NCBI GenBank assembly: GCA_038503075.1 | Contig: JBCAML010000021.1 | Span: 434,001 to 498,000 of the forward strand | Source of the DNA: Gyromitra esculenta | Lineage: Eukaryota > Ascomycota > Pezizomycetes > Pezizales > Discinaceae | Direction of reading: 5' to 3' | DNA: 64,000 bases | The notes under the pieces: generated by a model | Told to the model about the DNA's origin: nothing | Database searches by the model: none | Seen by the model: the letters and a program-made list of their open reading frames with translations, nothing else | Shown here: piece after piece, positions 10,918 to 23,500 of the stretch | Position numbering within the stretch: the first letter of the stretch is position 1 | Layout: each line of letters begins with the position of its first letter | Program-made: the position numbers and the translations under genes

Positions 10918-11488
10918 TGGTGGCACCCCAATCTACGGCGGCATCTGCCTCCACACGAAGGAGGCAGAAAGAGAAGTTCCCCCCTCCGATTTCTTTTTGG
11001 GGGGGTGATTTGGATTGTCCGTGTGTGTTTGTCTGTGTTCGCAGTCGGTCGAGACCGGAGTTCTGTGGGTCTGCCAGTGGGCAGTAGTGCACTGTACTGT
11101 AGTCTGTAGTCTGGCTGTCTTCTTCTCGCCTGTCGTTTTCCTCTCTCCTCCACTTCACTTCACACCATTGCCCTGCCACTGCTGCTGCCACCACCACCCA
11201 CTACACCACGTTCTGCTACTATCACCCCCGTGCATTTCTCAGTCCGCCACACCCCCTCGCCCTCGCCCCGTCCCCGTCCCCGTCCTCGTCTTCCCGTTGC
11301 TGTGCTTGGTTGCTGCTTGTTGGTCCGGAGCCGTGCCCGTCTGGCTTAACTACTTCCTCTCTGCCTGCCCTCCACCGTTAATCCAGCTCCCTCTTAATCT
11401 CTCCCCCCGTAGTTTTATCTCTTATTGCTCTCAGAAAACTCTCTCTCCATTCGTCGTCTATCCATCTCATAAAAAAAACTCTATTTAG
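10918..11488 (+). promoter_or_regulatory. Long pyrimidine-rich leader of pacC
   Basis: From about 11100 to 11480 the + strand is dominated by C and T, as in leaders of highly transcribed fungal genes. No ATG is present between about 11190 and the first recognised PacC codons, so an upstream coding or leader exon joined by an intron is implied. Overlapping open frames here are compositional. Confidence 0.5.
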
Positions 11489-13852
11489 ACCAGGCGTTCC
11501 TTCAATCTGAGGGACCCCGCAGCAACCATAGAGTCCATTCACTCCATCCTCGACCAGTTCGTGTCGACGCTTCCCCCTCCCCATCTCTCCCCAGCGCCCA
11601 CTTCGGCCCCCTCGCAACAACAGCAGCAGCAGCAAGCTTCTCCGAATTCTTCCAAGCTGGCAGTCCCACAGAGCCCAGCGACGGCTGCGCCCGTCGCTCC
11701 TACAACCCCGTCGCTTCCAGCAAAGGAAGAGACAAACCTCGGCTGCCAATGGAACGGGTGCCAGGAAAAGTTCGATTCGCCAGAGGATCTCTATGTAGGT
11801 TGCTCCGTCTTGTCGTTTTCGAGATCGCCGTTGGTTCCTGAGAAGACGTGTTGTCGTGTTTTTTGTCTTGGAGTTTCCAAGGCTCGGCGTTTTTCGTGTT
11901 GGGAGAAAAAGTGAGAGGGGCTCTCGCTGACGTGACTGACTCGTCAAAGAACCACTTATGCGACATTCACGTCGGTCGCAAGTCAACCAACAACCTCTGC
12001 CTAACCTGCGCATGGGGCACCTGCCGGACCACAACCGTTAAGCGCGATCACATCACATCCCATATCCGAGTCCATGTTCCGCTTAAGCCGCACAAGTGCG
12101 AATTCTGTGGAAAGGCCTTCAAGCGTCCGCAGGATCTGAAGAAGCATGTGAAGGTAGGGGCGCTCTTTCGCTGGACTTCCGCCGTTACCTTTTTTGTCTA
12201 TTACTTCGTCTCTTTCCGGGTTCTCCGCTGACATCGCTTTATCGGCGCCATGTTCCACAGACACACGCGGACGACTCTGTCCTGCTCCGCAGTCCGGAGC
12301 CGGATGGCACGGGCAGACGCTCGTCGGGCGTTCATCAGGCTCGCGTGGGTGCACCTTTTGCTTCAAACGGGTATGATCGTGGGAGCTCATTGCTTTCTTT
12401 ACAGGGAGATAATGTCCACTCTCCGTACACTACCAGTGCTGGTATGCAGCGTGAGTCCTCGTATTTTTTTGGCAGATTTTGAAAAAAGAACCCATGATAC
12501 TGACGCCCCGCTTAGCATTGGCAGCGACAGCCGCTCAGGCGTATTACGGAAGTATGTTTCCCCCATCAATGTTTAGTGCACACCCTCACCTTGTTGTAGG
12601 TCTTGGGGCGTACTATTCTGCTCCCAACGGAGGCCCGAACCCGGGTGTCTATTACTACCCTACCCCTCAGCCCGCCCCTCAGCAAGACGGCATGAACCAA
12701 CAGCAGCCCGTCAGCGAGAGCAAGAAGCGCGCATTCGATGGTGTGGACCAATTCTTTGAGGATGCCAAGCGACACAAGATCCAACCGGTCTACGACGGCA
12801 ACATGGCTCAACGACTTTCTGCTTTGCAACAATTCGTCCCCACAACTTCTGGAGAGAGCGTCGACTTCAATGGCCACCATGCGACCACTGTCGCCGCCCC
12901 TGCACCTGGCCAGAACCAATACACGCTACCGTCTCTACGCACTAAGCAGGATCTTATTGAAGCTGACCATTTCCTGACGCAGCTCTCTGCCAACGTCTAC
13001 GAAAGCCCCGCTGCGACCGCGGCTGCTGGAGCCCCCGTTGCTGGAGGTCACTATGCTCAACCGTACCGCAACAACCAGCCGCCTTCTCCGCATAACAATC
13101 ATAATGTGCAACAGCAGAGCCCTAACCATAGCCCCTCAAGCCACGATAACGCACCCGCCACCACGGCAATCATGCAATCTTCGGTTTCGGCCACCTCGGG
13201 CGGTACCTCCGCTTTGACGCCTCCTACGTCGAACTATACTACGTCTCACTCTCCGAATAACCAACACTCCAGCCCTCCCACCCAGTCCCCACAATCCGCA
13301 GCTTCCATGTATCCGTCTCTCCCGTCGATCCCGACCAGCAGTGAGGGTTACCCATCATCCGTCTCGACCGCCCCTACCTCGTCTCTTGGCCCAACCTTTG
13401 ATAGCGATTCAAGACGTCGCATTAGCGTCGGTGTATTACAAAAAGCTCGTCCGGCGTCCGGTGAGCCGGAAGATGTGGACATGGATAGGGAAGATAACAC
13501 CGACAAGAAATCTGATGTGTCTGATTCACTTATCGACCCGGAGTTGTCCGGTGCGTTGTCCGGCGAAGTCACGGTTCCGGTAGTCCCTGAAGACCCCGCA
13601 AGGGAATGGGAGAAGAATGTTGAACTGCTCACGAACTTGAGAGAGTACGTGAAAAGTTTGCTGGAGAAGGAGGAGACCAGAGAGACCATAGATGGCGAAG
13701 ATAGCATGATGGTCGATCACGATGGTGTTGATCCGAACTTAGAAGCTGGGCAGGAGGGTGCTGATGGGGGTGGAAATTCAGCAAAGGAGCAGGAGGAACA
13801 GACTGATGCGCAGGCTCTGTACCCTGTGTTGAGAGCTGTTGCCGTTGCTTAA
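11489..13852 (+). CDS. pacC: PacC/Rim101 pH-responsive zinc-finger transcription factor
   Basis: Exons from the conserved reading frame: about 11489-11794, 11950-12153, 12261-12450, 12516-12551 and 12600-13852; at least 638 residues from codon 11561. Three C2H2 fingers straddle introns 1 and 2: CQWNGC...HLCDIH, then CLTCAWGTC...HITSHIRVH, then [17 protein letters not shown] joined to [14 protein letters not shown]. PacC/Rim101 activates alkaline-expressed genes after two-step proteolysis. The C-terminal half carries a YPSL motif (13310-13321), the conserved signalling-protease box (about 13382-13458, DSDSRRR...LQKARP) and a second YPVL motif near the end (13820-13831). YPx(L/I) motifs are docking sites for PalA/Rim20. 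Intron 3 (12451-12515, donor GTGAGT) is firm. The 48-bp intron 4 keeps the frame if retained, so it is optional. The start is unresolved: a TAG at 11486 is in frame and no ATG lies between it and the zinc-finger region, so a short 5' exon is missing from this model. Confidence 0.92.
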
Positions 13853-15443
13853 GTTCTTGGAAAGTTTGCCTTTTTTTTTTTAGAACAATTATGAAAAATC
13901 GAGAGCACGACAGGTATCTGCCTAAGTAGGCAAGCTTTTTCTTCTTCCTTTTTGTATGCTTTCTTTTGTTGGGATGGGATGTAACGCGTTGTATTTTTTT
14001 TTAAGTATTTTTCGTCTTTACTAAGTATTATTGTGTGTGTTTCATTATTTTCTTTCTTAAAACCCCCGTTTTTTTCAGTGGAACAGCTGGGTAGGGAAAA
14101 CATAAATATGCTGTGCTGCGTACTCTGCACAATATCTTAACCTTTTTTTCTCTCTACCTTAGCTTCTCCATTCGATGGTTCTTTGCTATGCGGAGTGTTG
14201 TGATTTTCGTCTTTTCTTATTGATATTTCTCTACTCTCCCAATCCCCCCACCTTCCACCACCATTTACTCTATCATTACTTCTTTATCTGCCTGGGGTAG
14301 GGTTTCAAGAGGTTTGGAGTTCCTTAAATAAAATCCGTCAGCAAATTTTTATTTATTTATTACGCATTGCAAATGTTGGGGGGGGGAAGGGATGATTGGT
14401 GGAGTGAGTGAATGAATGAATGAAAAATGCATCTTTTTTTTTTGGGATCAAAATCAAAGTCTATCATCCAAAGTCCCACAATCATCTGCTCTAGAGTAAG
14501 TACAGGAGACATTGAATTTTCCCGCAAGACCCATTCGGCTTGCCTTCAATTTAAAACGATTGTCTAGGCAACGTTGCATCTTCCATTCGATCTCTTGGTG
14601 ATGCTTGGTATCACCAAAACCACTCGGTTCTTAGACATGCACGCACACACGCACACACGCACACCCTCGGCAAGCCCGTTGTGTACAAAACGTAAATTGA
14701 TACCTTGGCTCCCCCAAGTCAACCATAGACCCCCCCATTCCCAAGACAATTCCAAGCCTTCCAAGCCCTTTTTCCAAGCCTTTTCGCTCTGATGAACTGC
14801 CGTTCTGGCGATATGTAGTTGTGGGAGTACGTACTCCTCTGTCAGGGTGCGTCTATCAGGAGGGGCTGAGAGGAGGGGGGGTCGTCATTAGCAGATATCT
14901 TGATGGTCTCGTAAACGGGCCTGAGTAAAGGTATAAGCGTGTCGAAGGGGAATGCTTTTTGTCATGCTAAATATCTGACAAGTATATGAGTAATTGGGCT
15001 GACACCTTTAGTAGGGTAGGCTCAGTAAAAGAACACTTGTTCAGCTACTCCTGAGGGTTCTTGGTAGGGAAGGAGAGGGCGGAGAGACTCCGTCCTTTGA
15101 GGGTGTCGTGGAGATGATGTTCCGGCCCCATATTTCGGCAAAACCCTATTCCAAACCCTTCTGCCACACCCGCCAAGTCTAACATTTAGTGTTTGACGTC
15201 AGCGTAGTCTATCCATCCAGGCACAAGAGGGGGGAGGGAGAGAGAAAAAAAACATTTCTTCCTTCTTGGTTATCTATCGGGGAAGGAAGGGAGGGAAGCT
15301 CAATGCATATTGTGTCCGAAAGGGACTAGCTGCTGGGTACCGAGAGCGCGCCGAGACAAACAAGGTGTTCCTCACCAACAGTGATTTGGCAGTTCCCCCA
15401 GTAACAATAAAGCTATCGGTGTGTTACCCAGTAAAAGTACACA
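13853..15443. other. Intergenic region between pacC and the bor1-like gene
   Basis: The pacC 3' flank is T-rich, with short GAATGAATG (about 14409) and ACGCACAC (about 14640) microsatellites. No gene is supported; the + frame 15266-15652 overlaps the bor1-like first exon out of frame. Confidence 0.5.
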
Positions 15444-18204
15444 ATGTTTGGTCAAACCCTAAACACTGGACCCTCGGAGGAATCTACCCGCCAAACCGAA
15501 ACGCTGGGAATGGCGACACAGACACTGAACGCGGGGATTTCTTCTGCTTCGTTTGGAGGGAGCTCCTGGGGGGCTGGGAAAAGTGCCGAGGATGGGAGCC
15601 AGGTATGGATGAATGGGTGGATGGGCGTATGAGCTTAAAGTTTCGGAGGTGAGGCTAATAGCGCGGGAATACAGGCTCGTTTGGCTATAGGAGAATCAAC
15701 CCACTTTGAACCTCCACGGCTATCTACGATTGCTTCGAGGAGCTCTAATACGGGTACGACGAGAAGAGAATTGGGGGAAGAGAAGAGCTGGTGGTTGTTT
15801 CGTGGGATGATAAACGATGTTAAGAGGAGAGCCCCGTTTTATGTTAGTGACTGGACGGATGCATGGGATTACAGAATTGTTCCTAGCACAAGTAAGGGTC
15901 CACTGCTACTTTTTATAGAATTTTAATTGAATCAAGGGTTAACGTTTTGCTCCATGTAGTTTATATGTTTTTTGCAAAGTGGGTCTGATCTCTTACCATC
16001 TATAAGAGAAATACTACGTGCGAGCTACTTAATCTTAATACTAACAATATGGAATTTGGAGTATAAAGCGTATTACCAGCACTAGCTTTCTCGTTGGATA
16101 TGTAAGCTCACTTAGAAGTTTTTGGCTTTGGCCCAGAAAGCTAATAGTTTTGTAGGTTCGAGAAGACTGATATGTCCTACGGCGTGAATGAAGTGCTGCT
16201 TGCCTCCGTTCTGGGTGCTGTGGTGTTTTCGTTTCTTGCCGCACAACCACTCTGTATTGTCGGTGTTACTGGGCCCATTACCGTCTTCAACTAGTATGTA
16301 TTTTTCTCCTCCGGCTTGCCCGGAATGGGGGGTTTAATGCTAATACATCATGGTGGGTAGTACTGTCTATGACATCGTAACCCCAAGGTATGTCGCAAAG
16401 AGGTGAGGTGAAAACTCCCCATGTTAATTCGAAATAGGGGTATCCCATACTTCCAATTTATGTGTTGGATTTGCTTGTAAGCTATTACCTCCTAAATATC
16501 TAGTATTATAGGCTTATACCGTATCTAACATGCCCGGTTACGGTCAGGTGGTCAATGATAATGCACGTGGGGCTAGCTATAACCAATGCCTGTAATGCCG
16601 TAAAATGGGTTACTCGCTTCTCTTGCGATATTTTCGGGTCTTTCTTTCCTCACGCCCCCACGTTCATGAATACATCTCAGCTCACACTTACATTTGTCTA
16701 GCTTCTACGTTGCCTTCATATACCTTCAAAAAGGGATTCAGGTCCTAACACGCCAATGGCGCTCAGGCGATTCTGCAGCATACCTTTCTATCTCCATAGC
16801 GTTGCTCGTGTTAATAGTTGGATATGGATGCGGAGTGGTTGGAGATAGTAACATGTTTAAGCATCCGATCAGGGTGTTCTTAAAGGATTATGGCACACCA
16901 TTGACGGTAATTTTCTTCACAGGGTATCAGTATTTTGGGAAAATGAGGGACGTGCAACTGGAGCAGCTACCGATTACGAGGGCATTCCATCCAACAATAG
17001 AACGGGGGTGGTTTGTGCATTTTTGGGATATTGACGTGGGAAATATATTTTTAGCGATTCCGTGAGTAGTGAGTGATAGAAAGTTGATGGAGATGCTAAC
17101 GGAGATGCTAGATTTGCAATTTTATTGACTATTTTGTTCTATTTTGACCACAATGTTTCTAGCCTCATCTGTCAAGGAAGCGAGTTCCCATTGAAGAAGC
17201 CAGCTGGGTTCCACTGGGATATTTTCCTCCTTGGAATAACTACTGGGATATCTGGGATTCTTGGGATTCCAGCACCAAATGGTCTCATTCCACAAGCACC
17301 ATTTCACACCGCGTCACTCTGTGTCACTCGAAAGAAAACCGACGACGCAGAGGAGAACAAAGGTAAAGCTGAGACGATCGTCGACCACGTTGTTGAACAG
17401 CGTGCCAGCAATCTTGCGCAAGGACTGCTGGTTTTAGGGACTATGACGGGGCCTTTGTTGGTGGTTCTTGGGTTGATCCCGCAAGCTGTTTTGGCGGGGC
17501 TTTTCTTCGTTATGGGGATCCAGGCGTTGGAATCGGTATGTTTGAAATGGTGTCAAGAGGCTACAAAGAGCTAACTTCCACAAAGAATGGCATGACGCTC
17601 AAGTTGCTATACCTTTGCAGGGATAAAGCGTTGACACATGGTGGGAACCCATTCAATAGGTGTAGAAAAGGTGCAGTTTGGGCGTTCGTAGCTATTGAGC
17701 TGGTGGGCTTTGGGGCGACGTTTGCGATTACGCAGACAATTGCTGCTATTGGGTGAATACTCCTACCAGTCGATAGTAGAGATTACTACTGGAACAACCT
17801 AGTTTTAGGGCCTTCTACTTAAGCCCAAGCTAATTGATATCAATTTTAGATTTCCGGTATTTATCTTGTTGCTCATCCCAGTTCGAACTTTCCTTCTGCC
17901 TAAATGCTTTACTCCCGAAGAGCTGGGGATTCTGGACGCCCCAACTGCATCCCCGTTTACTCTAGAGTCTGCCGGTGGGAACCGTGGTAATTACCCGGAG
18001 AGTATTGATATCAGCCCTGCCGATACTAGCACCATCAACTTGGAAGTAGTTTCAGACAGCGACGAGAGTGTAATGGAGAGAGGCGATGCGATGAAATTGA
18101 AGAGAAGGAGGTCGTCCGCTGTGAGACGTAGTGATGATATCGAAAATAGAGATGTGATTGGGGAAGCTGGGCCATCTCGGGCACAACATAGGCGGGGAAG
18201 GTAG
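15444..18204 (+). CDS. Bor1-type anion exchanger (SLC4 family, borate efflux)
   Basis: Twelve exons: 15444-15602, 15675-15891, 15960-15978, 16069-16101, 16156-16293, 16361-16387, 16438-16476, 16548-16637, 16702-17061, 17112-17535, 17586-17752, 17850-18204; 675 residues. Family landmarks appear in order: RGMINDVKRRAPFY, SDWTDAWDYR, LPALAFSLDM, SYGVNEVLLASVLGAVVFS, IVGVTGPITVFNYTVYDIV, ITNACNAVKWVTRFSCDIFG, FYFDHNVSSL, a GIPAPNGLIPQAPFHT loop and GFGATFAITQTIAAIGFPVFI. Yeast Bor1 is a plasma-membrane borate exporter of this fold. The protein is a polytopic membrane protein with a hydrophilic, acidic C-terminal tail. Introns are 50-97 bp with clear CTAAC/CTAAT branch points, one a full TACTAAC at 16039. 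The donor of intron 8 (GTCTTT) is unusual. Four exons are only 19-39 nt. The transported ion is inferred from the family. Confidence 0.93.
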
Positions 18205-18669
18205 GTGTAATTAGGTGGGTTCGTAAAAGATGAATTTTTATATCACTCGTGAATGTCCACGGAAAGCCTATAAAACTCTATACACATATATGTACATGTA
18301 ATTAGACGGAAAATATGTAAGATATCAATAATGAATTGAAAATTTTACAAATCTTCGAAGTAGGCGCGGGTATAATAGTGCATCCTAACGCACCATCTGA
18401 ATCGACAGGTGTAGAGTTGCTGTGGCGGGGCATATTTTTTTGAGCGACCGAGGCTTGGCAAATAAACGGCATGCAAGTGGGGGAACGATCCAACCCCATA
18501 CAGAGCTCCCTTTCCTCCTGCAGGTTCGACCCAACACCACCACTTCTTCTTGCTCCATCACTTTTACATTGCATTCGCTTCCTCTGCGCTTAACCTCTGC
18601 ACTCCTCTTGCATATCCGTCAACCAGCTCACGTCCTCCTTTCTATCCGTAATCACTAAATTCTGACATC
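18205..18669. promoter_or_regulatory. Intergenic region and promoter of the EB1 gene
   Basis: The 3' flank of the bor1-like gene runs into a C/T-rich leader (about 18520-18660) that ends at the EB1 start codon. No TATA box is obvious. Confidence 0.4.
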
Positions 18670-19805
18670 ATGGGGGAATCAAGGTACAAAAACACAAACC
18701 ATCACCCCCCCCCCGCCCCTGTTTACCCCCTTGCCCCACTCGTTCCCTCATCGCTAGGTTTACTTTTACTGATGTTGTCGCAGACAAGAACTTCTTAACT
18801 GGTTAAACAACCTCTTACAACTTAATGTTACGCGCGTAGAGCAGTGTGGAACTGGGTACATTTTTGCCTCCCATTTCGGAATGGATTTTAGCTTAGTTTT
18901 ATGGGCTATTTTTGAAACTAACAGCTATGTTCCACAATAGTGCCGCGCTGTGCCAGGTCTTTGATTCAATCTATGGTCAGTAGAGTTCGAGATTGGCTCG
19001 GGGGTTTGAAACTTTGGGCATAGACTTATAGTTTGAGCAGGGGATGTGCCGATGACAAAAGTCAAGTTCAATGTCAACACCGAATACGCGTACCTACAAA
19101 ATTACAAAATACTTACTAGTACGTGTTTTCTTCCCCTTTATTGAAAGATGACATGTTTTGGTATATTCACGTGATATTTACTGATCAAACACCTGCGCCA
19201 TCTCCCTTCTTTTAGATGTATTCACTTCACATCAAATTGAAAGACCTATCCCCGTCGAACGTTTAGTCAAATGCAAATTCCAAGATAATCTCGAGTTCCT
19301 CCAATGGACTAAGCGGTACTGGGACCAGTATTATCCTGGAGGAGACTATGACGCTTTGGCTCGTCGGAAGGGGGCGGGCACAGTAGGCGGTAATGCACCA
19401 CCCCCACCCAGCGCCGCCAGGTCCAATGCCGCCGCAGTGAAACGTGGAACCACACCAACAGTCGGGGGTCCTCGCACCAGGACACCTCTTGGTGGCGCCA
19501 GTACCACTGCGCTCCAGCAAGAAAATTCCTCACTGAAAGAAAGCGTGGCTGGTCTTGAGAGGGAAAGAGATTTCTACTTTAGTAAGCTGAGGGACATTGA
19601 GTTGTTAGTTCAGCGCGCAGTTGAGGAGACGCCGGAAATCGAGCAGGACGAGGAGGGCCTTGTCAGGCATATCCAAGCCATTTTATACTCGACAGAGGTG
19701 GGCGAAACTTCCGGCAATGATGGAATCGTTCAAAAGGAAAATACTGACGATGAGAAGGACGGCTTTGAGATACCTGAAGCGGAAGATGACCTGGAGACAT
19801 TTTAG
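18670..19805 (+). CDS. EB1/Bim1/Mal3 family microtubule plus-end binding protein
   Basis: Five exons: 18670-18683 (14 nt), 18784-18855, 18941-18975, 19041-19118, 19216-19805; 262 residues. The calponin-homology domain (about 1-110) shows the family signature in order: SRQELLNWLNNLL, GAALCQVFDSIYGDVPMTKV, NTEYAYLQNYKIL and a final LVKCKFQDNLEFLQWTKRYWD. A basic, proline- and alanine-rich linker (about 114-160) follows, then the EB1 coiled coil (about 163-200) with the family's FYFSKLRDIE, and an acidic tail ending DDLETF, comparable to the EEY/F end that recruits CAP-Gly proteins. EB proteins track growing microtubule plus ends and recruit partners. Introns are 65-100 bp; intron 3 has a shared-G donor at 18976. 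Confidence 0.95.
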
Positions 19806-20549
19806 GCGATCCAGCCCAAAAACCCCTATTTTAGTCTAAGATGATTGTGTTTTTGTCTAAGCCTTGCGAGAGTGGGTATGGATCGTTTTCTCGAAGGCCG
19901 AATTTTTTTCTCTATTATTTTCCACCCCCTGCCTCTCTATTTCTAGTGCTACTACTGCCGCCTCAGTTACTTTACTACTTTGTATTCTCTCACGCCTTCC
20001 AGTTCTACCTTGTGATCGGTTGTTGGTTTTCCTTTACGTTCTTCGTGGGATTTAGGGTAAAAAGCGTGGCTTGGTTGATTTCCGAGGGTTTGGTCGAACT
20101 GTAGGCAAAGGGATGCCTAATGCTTGCAGCTGGCGTAATGAGGGACGAATGCTCTAGATAGAGTGGAGGAGAAACCAGGACCATAGGCGTTCCTATATTG
20201 ATAACACGCAAAAATAAATATGGGAAAAAAGAAAAATTACCAAATACTCCCAGTGTATATTCTTCGTTAGCTGGCGATATTTTTTGGGGGGGCGTTCCAG
20301 TCTGATGAATAATTTGTTTCGACGGCAACTTCCATTGATATCACCTTGTGACTTACGTTTCAATAATTGTGACCAGCAAAGCGGCACACGTGACACCTTA
20401 ACATTCAACGTCTAAGGACACGACAACTCACCCAAGCCCACAATTCAATATCCAATCAAAAACTCCAAGCAGCCCTAGGAATCGCTGTCTCCAGGGTATT
20501 TACACCCTATAATCCATTCACGAATAGACTACGACCTCAGCGCAGCGCA
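19806..20549. other. Intergenic region between the EB1 gene and uso1
   Basis: T-rich 3' flank, then an AT-rich stretch and a short leader before the ATG at 20550. Frames here on both strands lack features. Confidence 0.45.
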
Positions 20550-23500
20550 ATGTCATTATTCACAGGAATCCTCCAGAGCCAAGCTCCTCCGAAGCAAGAT
20601 GCCACATCAACCATTCAGACGCTATGTCTGCGGCTGTCGACAAGCACCCTATTAGAGGATAGAAGAGCGGCAATTCAAGGTCTACGCAGCTTTGCGAGAG
20701 AATATAAGGAAACTGTGGCATCTGGAGGACTGAGGGGACTGATTGGGACGTTAGGCAAGGATGCAGAGGATGTCGATACTATTAAAGTAGTGTTGGAAAC
20801 GCTACTGCTGTTATTTGTTAAGGATGAATCAAATGTCAGTTACCGTCATTGTCACTGTCGCTGGTTTCTTCGAGAAAGCTTGGAGATGATTCTACATATG
20901 CTTGTGTGGGCCTGGGGGGGGGGGCGGGAATTGGAGTGAGATATGCCGTGGCTTTGGTCGCATGACTGACCAATTTATAGCCTGAATCTTCGGAAGATAT
21001 TGCTTTATGGCTCACAGATGAGTTTACTCAGGCATGCATAACCTAATTTTATTCCTATGGTAGCGGATAAGGGAGCTAATATGCAGCTACAGAAACAAGA
21101 GAATATTACGGTTCTCATTGACCTACTTCAAGATTCAGATTTCTATATTCGCCTTTACACCCTGCAGCTACTCGTAGCAATTTTGAACAATCGCCCGTCA
21201 AGGACCCAGGAATGTGTTTTGACAGCTCCGCTTGGGATATCCCGCCTTGTCTCAGTCCTCGACGATAAACGGGATGCGATCCGAAATGGTATACATCACT
21301 ACCCGTAAGCGCTACAAGTACTTAATTTCTAATGTCTTTTACGAATATAGAGGGCATCTTATTGATAATTAACCTCTCATCCAATCACACCGACATTCAA
21401 AAACTCATCGCTTTCGAAAACGCCTTCGAAAAAGCATTCTCTATAATTGAATCCGAAGGTGGTATTGACGGTGGCATAGTAGCGCAGGACTGCCTCCAGT
21501 TGCTATCGAACTTACTATCATACAATGTGTCAAATCAAAGTTTCTTTAGGGAGACCGGCTGCGTATCAAAATTAGTGAAGCTGTTTGAGTTTGGCCAGAG
21601 AGATGTGGCGCCATATGCGAAGGAGCAGAGAGATATCAATATTCAGTATGCAACGAGGGTTGTCCGATTATTTGTGGTTCCGGGAGGGTTAGGAACGGCA
21701 GCAAATCAGATGTCATTTTTTAATGCGGGTATACTGCATTTGATGCTGGTTATTGCGTTTTCAGCGTTCAGTGATTTTCTGACTAGAGCTGAGGTAAATA
21801 TACCGCCATAACATGCACCGCCATCTTTCGGCACTGATGTCTAAATTTTGAGAATAGGCCCTCAAAGCAGTCGCAGACCTAGTCCATGAAAACGATATCC
21901 TGCAGGAGAACTTTGCTCAAATGAAAGTTACTTATCTAGATCCTACCACCCCACCGGAGGTCCAAGCTCAGCAGTATAATCCGGAAGACACGTGCTATGT
22001 CATTGAGGGTTTGCTGGACTTGGCTTTATTGACTTCATCAATACTTGCGTTTGATGCGAGATTGGCAGCTTGCCGATGCCTTGAGTCTTACTTTGCTGGA
22101 AACCAGCCAGTGCGACTGCATTTTTTGAATCATGCCATTAATTTACATACTCAGGGAGACAGTTCTGCAAACATCCTCACCTGCTTAATAAACCTCGACT
22201 CCGATTCCCGCGGTGACCCTTATCGTGTCTGGCTCGCTAGCGTCATCCTCCTGCACCTCATTTATGACGATGAAGAAGCCAAAGCGCTCGCAACTTCCGT
22301 CAAAGAGGGCGACGCAGAGGCCGGTGAAGAAGTCGTTACAGCAGTACAAAGTATCTCCGCAAATCTAGTAGCCGCACTGGAGCACAACTACGATCCGCGG
22401 ATAATCGTGGGATATTTAATGCTGCTATGTGTATGGCTATATGAGGATTCACCGGCGGTTGACGATTTCTTAACTGAAGGCTCAAGCATTCAATCACTGG
22501 TTTCCACGGTGAAACAGAGCAGTAACTCGGACGTATTGGTACAAGGACTGTGTGCGCTTCTGTTAGGAATTTTGTATGAATTCAGTCATAAAGATTCCCC
22601 CATCCCAAGGTATGCGTTCTCGATTACTATTTTCAAGTGGCAGCATATTTATGCGAAATCTTAGAGCCACCCTGCATCCGATATTAGCAAGCCGTATGGG
22701 CCGAGACCACTACCTGAACAAAGTCACTAAGCTACGAGAAAACCCTCGAGTACGAGATTTTGAGGTATTCATGGAAACCCCCACGAATAGGCGGGGAGCG
22801 GGTCTTCCAGACGTCTTCTTCGATCACACGTTCATCGATTTCCTCAAAGACAACTACAGCCGGATAGTACGAGCCATTGACAGAGACCCTTCAGAGACCC
22901 ATACCAGCACTAACGGTAGAGCCAACGGGATATCTGCGGAGTTGATGGAATCCCTAAAGGCCCAATTGGAAGAGAAAGAAGAAGAACTCTCGAAACTACA
23001 AACAACATGCTTAACTCTCGAACAACGGATAACGCAAGAGCAACATGAAGTACAGCGGACAAAAGAAATAGCGGCAGCAGAGCTACAGAAGCAACGAGAA
23101 TCAACCGAATTATTACGAAGAAAACACGAAGCTGATGCCGCTACTGCCGCCGAACGGAACAGGGCTGCGATCGCGGAAATTCAACGGGTTCGTTGGGATG
23201 CAGATCAGGTTGGGAGGGAGAAAGTAGCGTTGAAGAAGCGGGTAGGGGAACTCGAGGATGAGATTAAGAGAAGAATAACAGAAATGCAAAATGAAGTAGA
23301 GAAGACGAAGAGGGAAGCGAGCATGCAGTTAAGAACTGTGGGTGAGGAGAATCAGGATAAACTTTCAGAGGCAGAGGCAAGACAAAAGAGGGCTGAGACA
23401 GCTGCGCAGGAAGCGGAAAGGAGATGTGTGGAGGCGGGGACTAGAGCTCAGGTGGCGGAAGCGGCCGTACTAGCGGCAGAGGAAAGGACAAGAGTAGCAA

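Noticed and set aside
11015..11488. 157-codon + frame upstream of pacC
   Set aside because: Low-complexity Pro/Ser/Leu/Cys product of the pyrimidine-rich leader; no domain.
12371..12404. Apparent 34-nt GT...AG intron inside pacC exon 3
   Set aside because: Too short, and its removal shifts the frame into a stop; the unspliced reading stays open to the good GTGAGT donor at 12451.
15266..15652. 128-codon + frame overlapping the first bor1-like exon
   Set aside because: Out of frame with the exon that splices in phase into the SLC4 domain; no features of its own.
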